64,000 bases of DNA, taken from the NCBI RefSeq assembly GCF_024211275.1, contig NZ_JAMLDX010000002.1, positions 248,001 through 312,000 on the forward strand, read 5' to 3'. The stretch is from Sphingomonas tagetis. Lineage in GTDB: Bacteria > Pseudomonadota > Alphaproteobacteria > Sphingomonadales > Sphingomonadaceae. Of this stretch, positions 62,132-64,000 are shown one piece after another. The translations under genes and the position numbers were made by a program. The notes beneath the pieces were generated by a model. The model saw only the letters and a list, made by a program, of their open reading frames with translations. It had not been told where the DNA came from and ran no database searches. How positions within the stretch are numbered: position 1 is the first letter of the stretch; each line of letters starts with the position of its first letter.

Positions 62132-62580
62132 GCGGCGGCAGGGTCGCGCCGCTCGATCCGGCCGAGCAGTTCCAGCAGCATCGCCCGCTCCGCCTCGCTG
62201 AACCCGGCGAGCATGCGCTGTTCATGCGCTGCGATGCGTGCAAGGCAATCGGCGAGCATCGCGCGTCCGGCATCGGTGATGTTGAGCGAAAAGGCGCGCC
62301 GGTCGCCCGGATCGACAACGCGTGCGATCAGCCCGGCATCGACCAGCTCGTTGATCAGCGAGACCATGTTGGCGCGCTTGATGCCGAGGACGCGGCCGAC
62401 CGCGCCCTGGTTGATCCCCGGACTCCCCGACACGACGGTGAGGATGCCGACCAGCACCTGGCGCATCCCCGTCCCTTCCATCGCCACCGCGAAATCGGCG
62501 GCAAAGGCGCCAAAGGCGCGGCGGAGGTGATAACCGACCAGCGGGCCGAGTTCGCCGATATTGTTCTTCGCTCGCGACAT
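62128..62580 (-). CDS. MarR-family regulator (FerC-like by context)
   Basis: A 150-residue winged-helix regulator. The helix-turn-helix region reads INQGAVGRVLGIKRANMVSLINELVDAG, visible as GRVLGIKRANMVS, and the wing is RVVDPGDRRAFSLNIT. In Sphingobium SYK-6 a MarR protein, FerC, controls the ferBA genes and responds to hydroxycinnamoyl-CoA; the neighbourhood is similar here, so a like role is inferred. It lies 35 bp downstream of a dehydrogenase gene on the same strand and converges on the ferulate operon. Confidence 0.85.
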   Translation of the reverse strand: MSRAKNNIGELGPLVGYHLRRAFGAFAADFAVAMEGTGMRQVLVGILTVVSGSPGINQGAVGRVLGIKRANMVSLINELVDAGLIARVVDPGDRRAFSLNITDAGRAMLADCLARIAAHEQRMLAGFSEAERAMLLELLGRIERRDPAAA

Positions 62581-62615
62581 AGAGCGCAGCGACAGACACG
62601 GTTTGCCGGTCGGCG

Positions 62616-63761
62616 TCAATTGGCGATGGCCTGCGGGATCATTGCCGTCCAGGCGCCGTTCGATCGGCTCGACACGATCGCCGTCTCGACAAAGGCGATT
62701 CCGGCGACACCGTCGGCCACCCGTGCTCCGAACAGAGGCGCGCGCGAACGCTGCGTCCAATGCTCCGCGATGTCGCGATAGAGCTGGCCGAGCGCTTCGA
62801 AATAGGCTTCGGGATGCCCTGCGGGTAAGCGCGTCGCCGCCACCGCTGCCGGGTGCAGGCCGCCCGCGCCGCGCCGCATCAGCACGCTGTTACCGCCCAC
62901 GGGCGTGAAGCGCAGCAGGTCAGGCGCCTCCTGCGCCCATTCGAGTCCGCCCTTGTCGCCATAGATGTGGAAATCGAGGCCATTCTTGGCGACCGCCGGC
63001 GCGACCTGCGTCGCCCAGATGCCCGCACGCGCGCCATTTTCAAGGCGCAGCATGATCTGCACATCGTCATCGAGCGCGCGGCCCGGCACGCTCGCCTGCA
63101 AATCGGCGGCGAGCGCGACGGCGTTGAGGCCCGTCACGCTGTGCAGCAGATTATAGCAATGCGTACCGATATCGCCGAGGCAGCCGCCCGGGCCGGCGAG
63201 CCGGGGGTCGGTTCGCCATGCCGCCTGCTTGGAGCCCCCCGCCTCCACCGGGGTCGCCAGCCAGTCCTGCACATAGCGGATCTGCGCCCCGCGAAGGGTG
63301 CCCAGCTCGCCCGCCCGGACCATCGCCGCCGCCTGCCGCACCATCGGATAGCCGGTATAGGTATAGGCGACCGCGAACAGCAGGTCCCGCTCGGACGCCA
63401 GCGCCGCCAGCTCGCGCGCCTGCTCGAGGTCGAGCGCCAGCGGCTTCTCGCACAGCACGGCGATGCCGGCCTCCAGCGCGGCCTTGGCGACCGGATAATG
63501 GAGATGGTTCGGCGTCACGATCGCGATCAGCTCGACGCCATCCTCGCGCCGCGCCTCGGCCTCGATCATCGCCCGATAGTGCGGATAGGAACGCGCGGCA
63601 TCGGCGATCAGCGCGGCCCCCTCGCCCGCCGCTTCGGGCCGCGACGAGAAGGCGCCGGCGACCAGCTCGAACCGCCCGTCGAGCCGCGCCGCCGTGCGAT
63701 GCACCGGACCGAAAAACGCGCCCGCGCCGCCGCCGACCATACCCAGCCGGATTGGCCTCAT
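62616..63761 (-). CDS. Gfo/Idh/MocA-family oxidoreductase
   Basis: A 381-residue NAD(P)-dependent dehydrogenase. The Rossmann fold starts IRLGMVGGGAGAFFGPVHR, the conserved EKP motif is LCEKPLAL, and the C-terminal domain includes GGCLGDIGTHCYNLLHSVTG with the expected catalytic D-x-G-x-H region. Such enzymes oxidise sugars, inositols or glycosides. Its ATG overlaps the stop of the upstream sugar isomerase-like gene by four bases. The pair may handle a sugar released by the esterases of the same island. Confidence 0.88.
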   Translation of the reverse strand: MRPIRLGMVGGGAGAFFGPVHRTAARLDGRFELVAGAFSSRPEAAGEGAALIADAARSYPHYRAMIEAEARREDGVELIAIVTPNHLHYPVAKAALEAGIAVLCEKPLALDLEQARELAALASERDLLFAVAYTYTGYPMVRQAAAMVRAGELGTLRGAQIRYVQDWLATPVEAGGSKQAAWRTDPRLAGPGGCLGDIGTHCYNLLHSVTGLNAVALAADLQASVPGRALDDDVQIMLRLENGARAGIWATQVAPAVAKNGLDFHIYGDKGGLEWAQEAPDLLRFTPVGGNSVLMRRGAGGLHPAAVAATRLPAGHPEAYFEALGQLYRDIAEHWTQRSRAPLFGARVADGVAGIAFVETAIVSSRSNGAWTAMIPQAIAN

Positions 63762-64000
63762 TGCGCGCCGTCCAGTCCCAACAGCCTGCGGTTGAACCCT
63801 GCATCCGTACCGCTGGCGGCGAAATCGTCGAAGCTGCGCGATGCGACCGGAATGACGTGATCGGCGATGAACTTCGCCCCCTCGGCGGCACCCACCGCGG
63901 AATCCTTGAGCGCGCACTCCCATTCGAGCACCGCCCAGCCCGGAAAATCATATTGGGTGAGCTTGGAGAAGATCGCTGTGAAGTCGACTTGCCCGTCGCC
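63758..64000 (-). CDS. Sugar phosphate isomerase/epimerase-like TIM-barrel protein, 5' end outside window
   Basis: The last 80 residues of a gene that enters from the right edge. The segment GQVDFTAIFSKLTQYDFPGWAVLEWECALKDS is the typical late part of xylose-isomerase-like barrels, seen here as DFPGWAVLEWEC with the metal-binding Glu. The C-terminus ends FNRRLLGLDGAQ. It overlaps the dehydrogenase gene by four bases (ATGA), a common pairing in sugar and inositol catabolism. Confidence 0.8.
   Translation of the reverse strand, partial: GDGQVDFTAIFSKLTQYDFPGWAVLEWECALKDSAVGAAEGAKFIADHVIPVASRSFDDFAASGTDAGFNRRLLGLDGAQ

Overview
The window reads as a chromosomal segment of a high-GC alphaproteobacterium, most likely a sphingomonad (Sphingomonas or a close relative). 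This rests on gene content and protein style: a large TonB-dependent receptor, sphingomonad-type aromatic catabolism genes, an Rrf2-led suf operon, codon third positions almost all G or C, and two families of intergenic palindromes. There is no rRNA, tRNA, CRISPR, prophage or insertion sequence that I can see. Both ends cut through genes.

Layout. 1-3.1 kb: the start of a spore-coat-U-domain (Csu-type pilus) gene and a two-component pair, all on the minus strand. 3.2-13 kb: housekeeping and metabolic genes (exonuclease III, acetoacetyl-CoA reductase, ferrochelatase, an orphan molybdopterin dehydrogenase, then lgt-midA-GNAT-pgeF and a gamma-family PLP enzyme). 13-18.5 kb: thiL, an unusual 11-bp periodic GTCGC array, the H+-pyrophosphatase hppA, a LacI regulator and a degenerate hydroxylase-like protein. 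18.6-24.4 kb: an M16 peptidase, an acyl-CoA synthetase and pyrD. 24.6-31 kb: a compact suf operon for Fe-S cluster assembly, rrf2-sufB-(unknown)-sufC-sufD-sufS-sufT-sufA. 31-41 kb: mixed genes including a tandem pair of PepSY-type membrane proteins, a thiolase, a prepilin peptidase and an aldehyde dehydrogenase of the coniferyl aldehyde type. 41-43.9 kb: a VanA-like Rieske oxygenase, a MarR regulator and an aromatic acid transporter. 44-64 kb: a large catabolic island.

The island is the most interesting part. A five-gene minus-strand operon (cytochrome P450, CapA-family protein, multi-pass membrane protein, TonB-dependent receptor, tannase/feruloyl-esterase-family lipoprotein) diverges from a LacI-family regulator. 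Four near-identical 14-bp sites of the form TGAAAGCGCTTGCA lie in front of this operon, of a secreted alpha/beta hydrolase, of a divergent hydrolase and MmgE/PrpD pair, and of a vanillin-dehydrogenase-like operon. That last operon encodes an aldehyde dehydrogenase, a hydroxycinnamoyl-CoA hydratase-lyase, an ADP-forming acyl-CoA synthetase of the FerA type, and an amidohydrolase. A simple model is that an ester-linked hydroxycinnamate is imported, hydrolysed, activated to its CoA thioester, cleaved to a benzaldehyde and oxidised to a vanillate-like acid. The VanA-like oxygenase 15 kb away could then demethylate that acid. The P450, CapA-family protein and PrpD-family protein have no obvious place in that scheme and suggest an additional, possibly undescribed, substrate or step.
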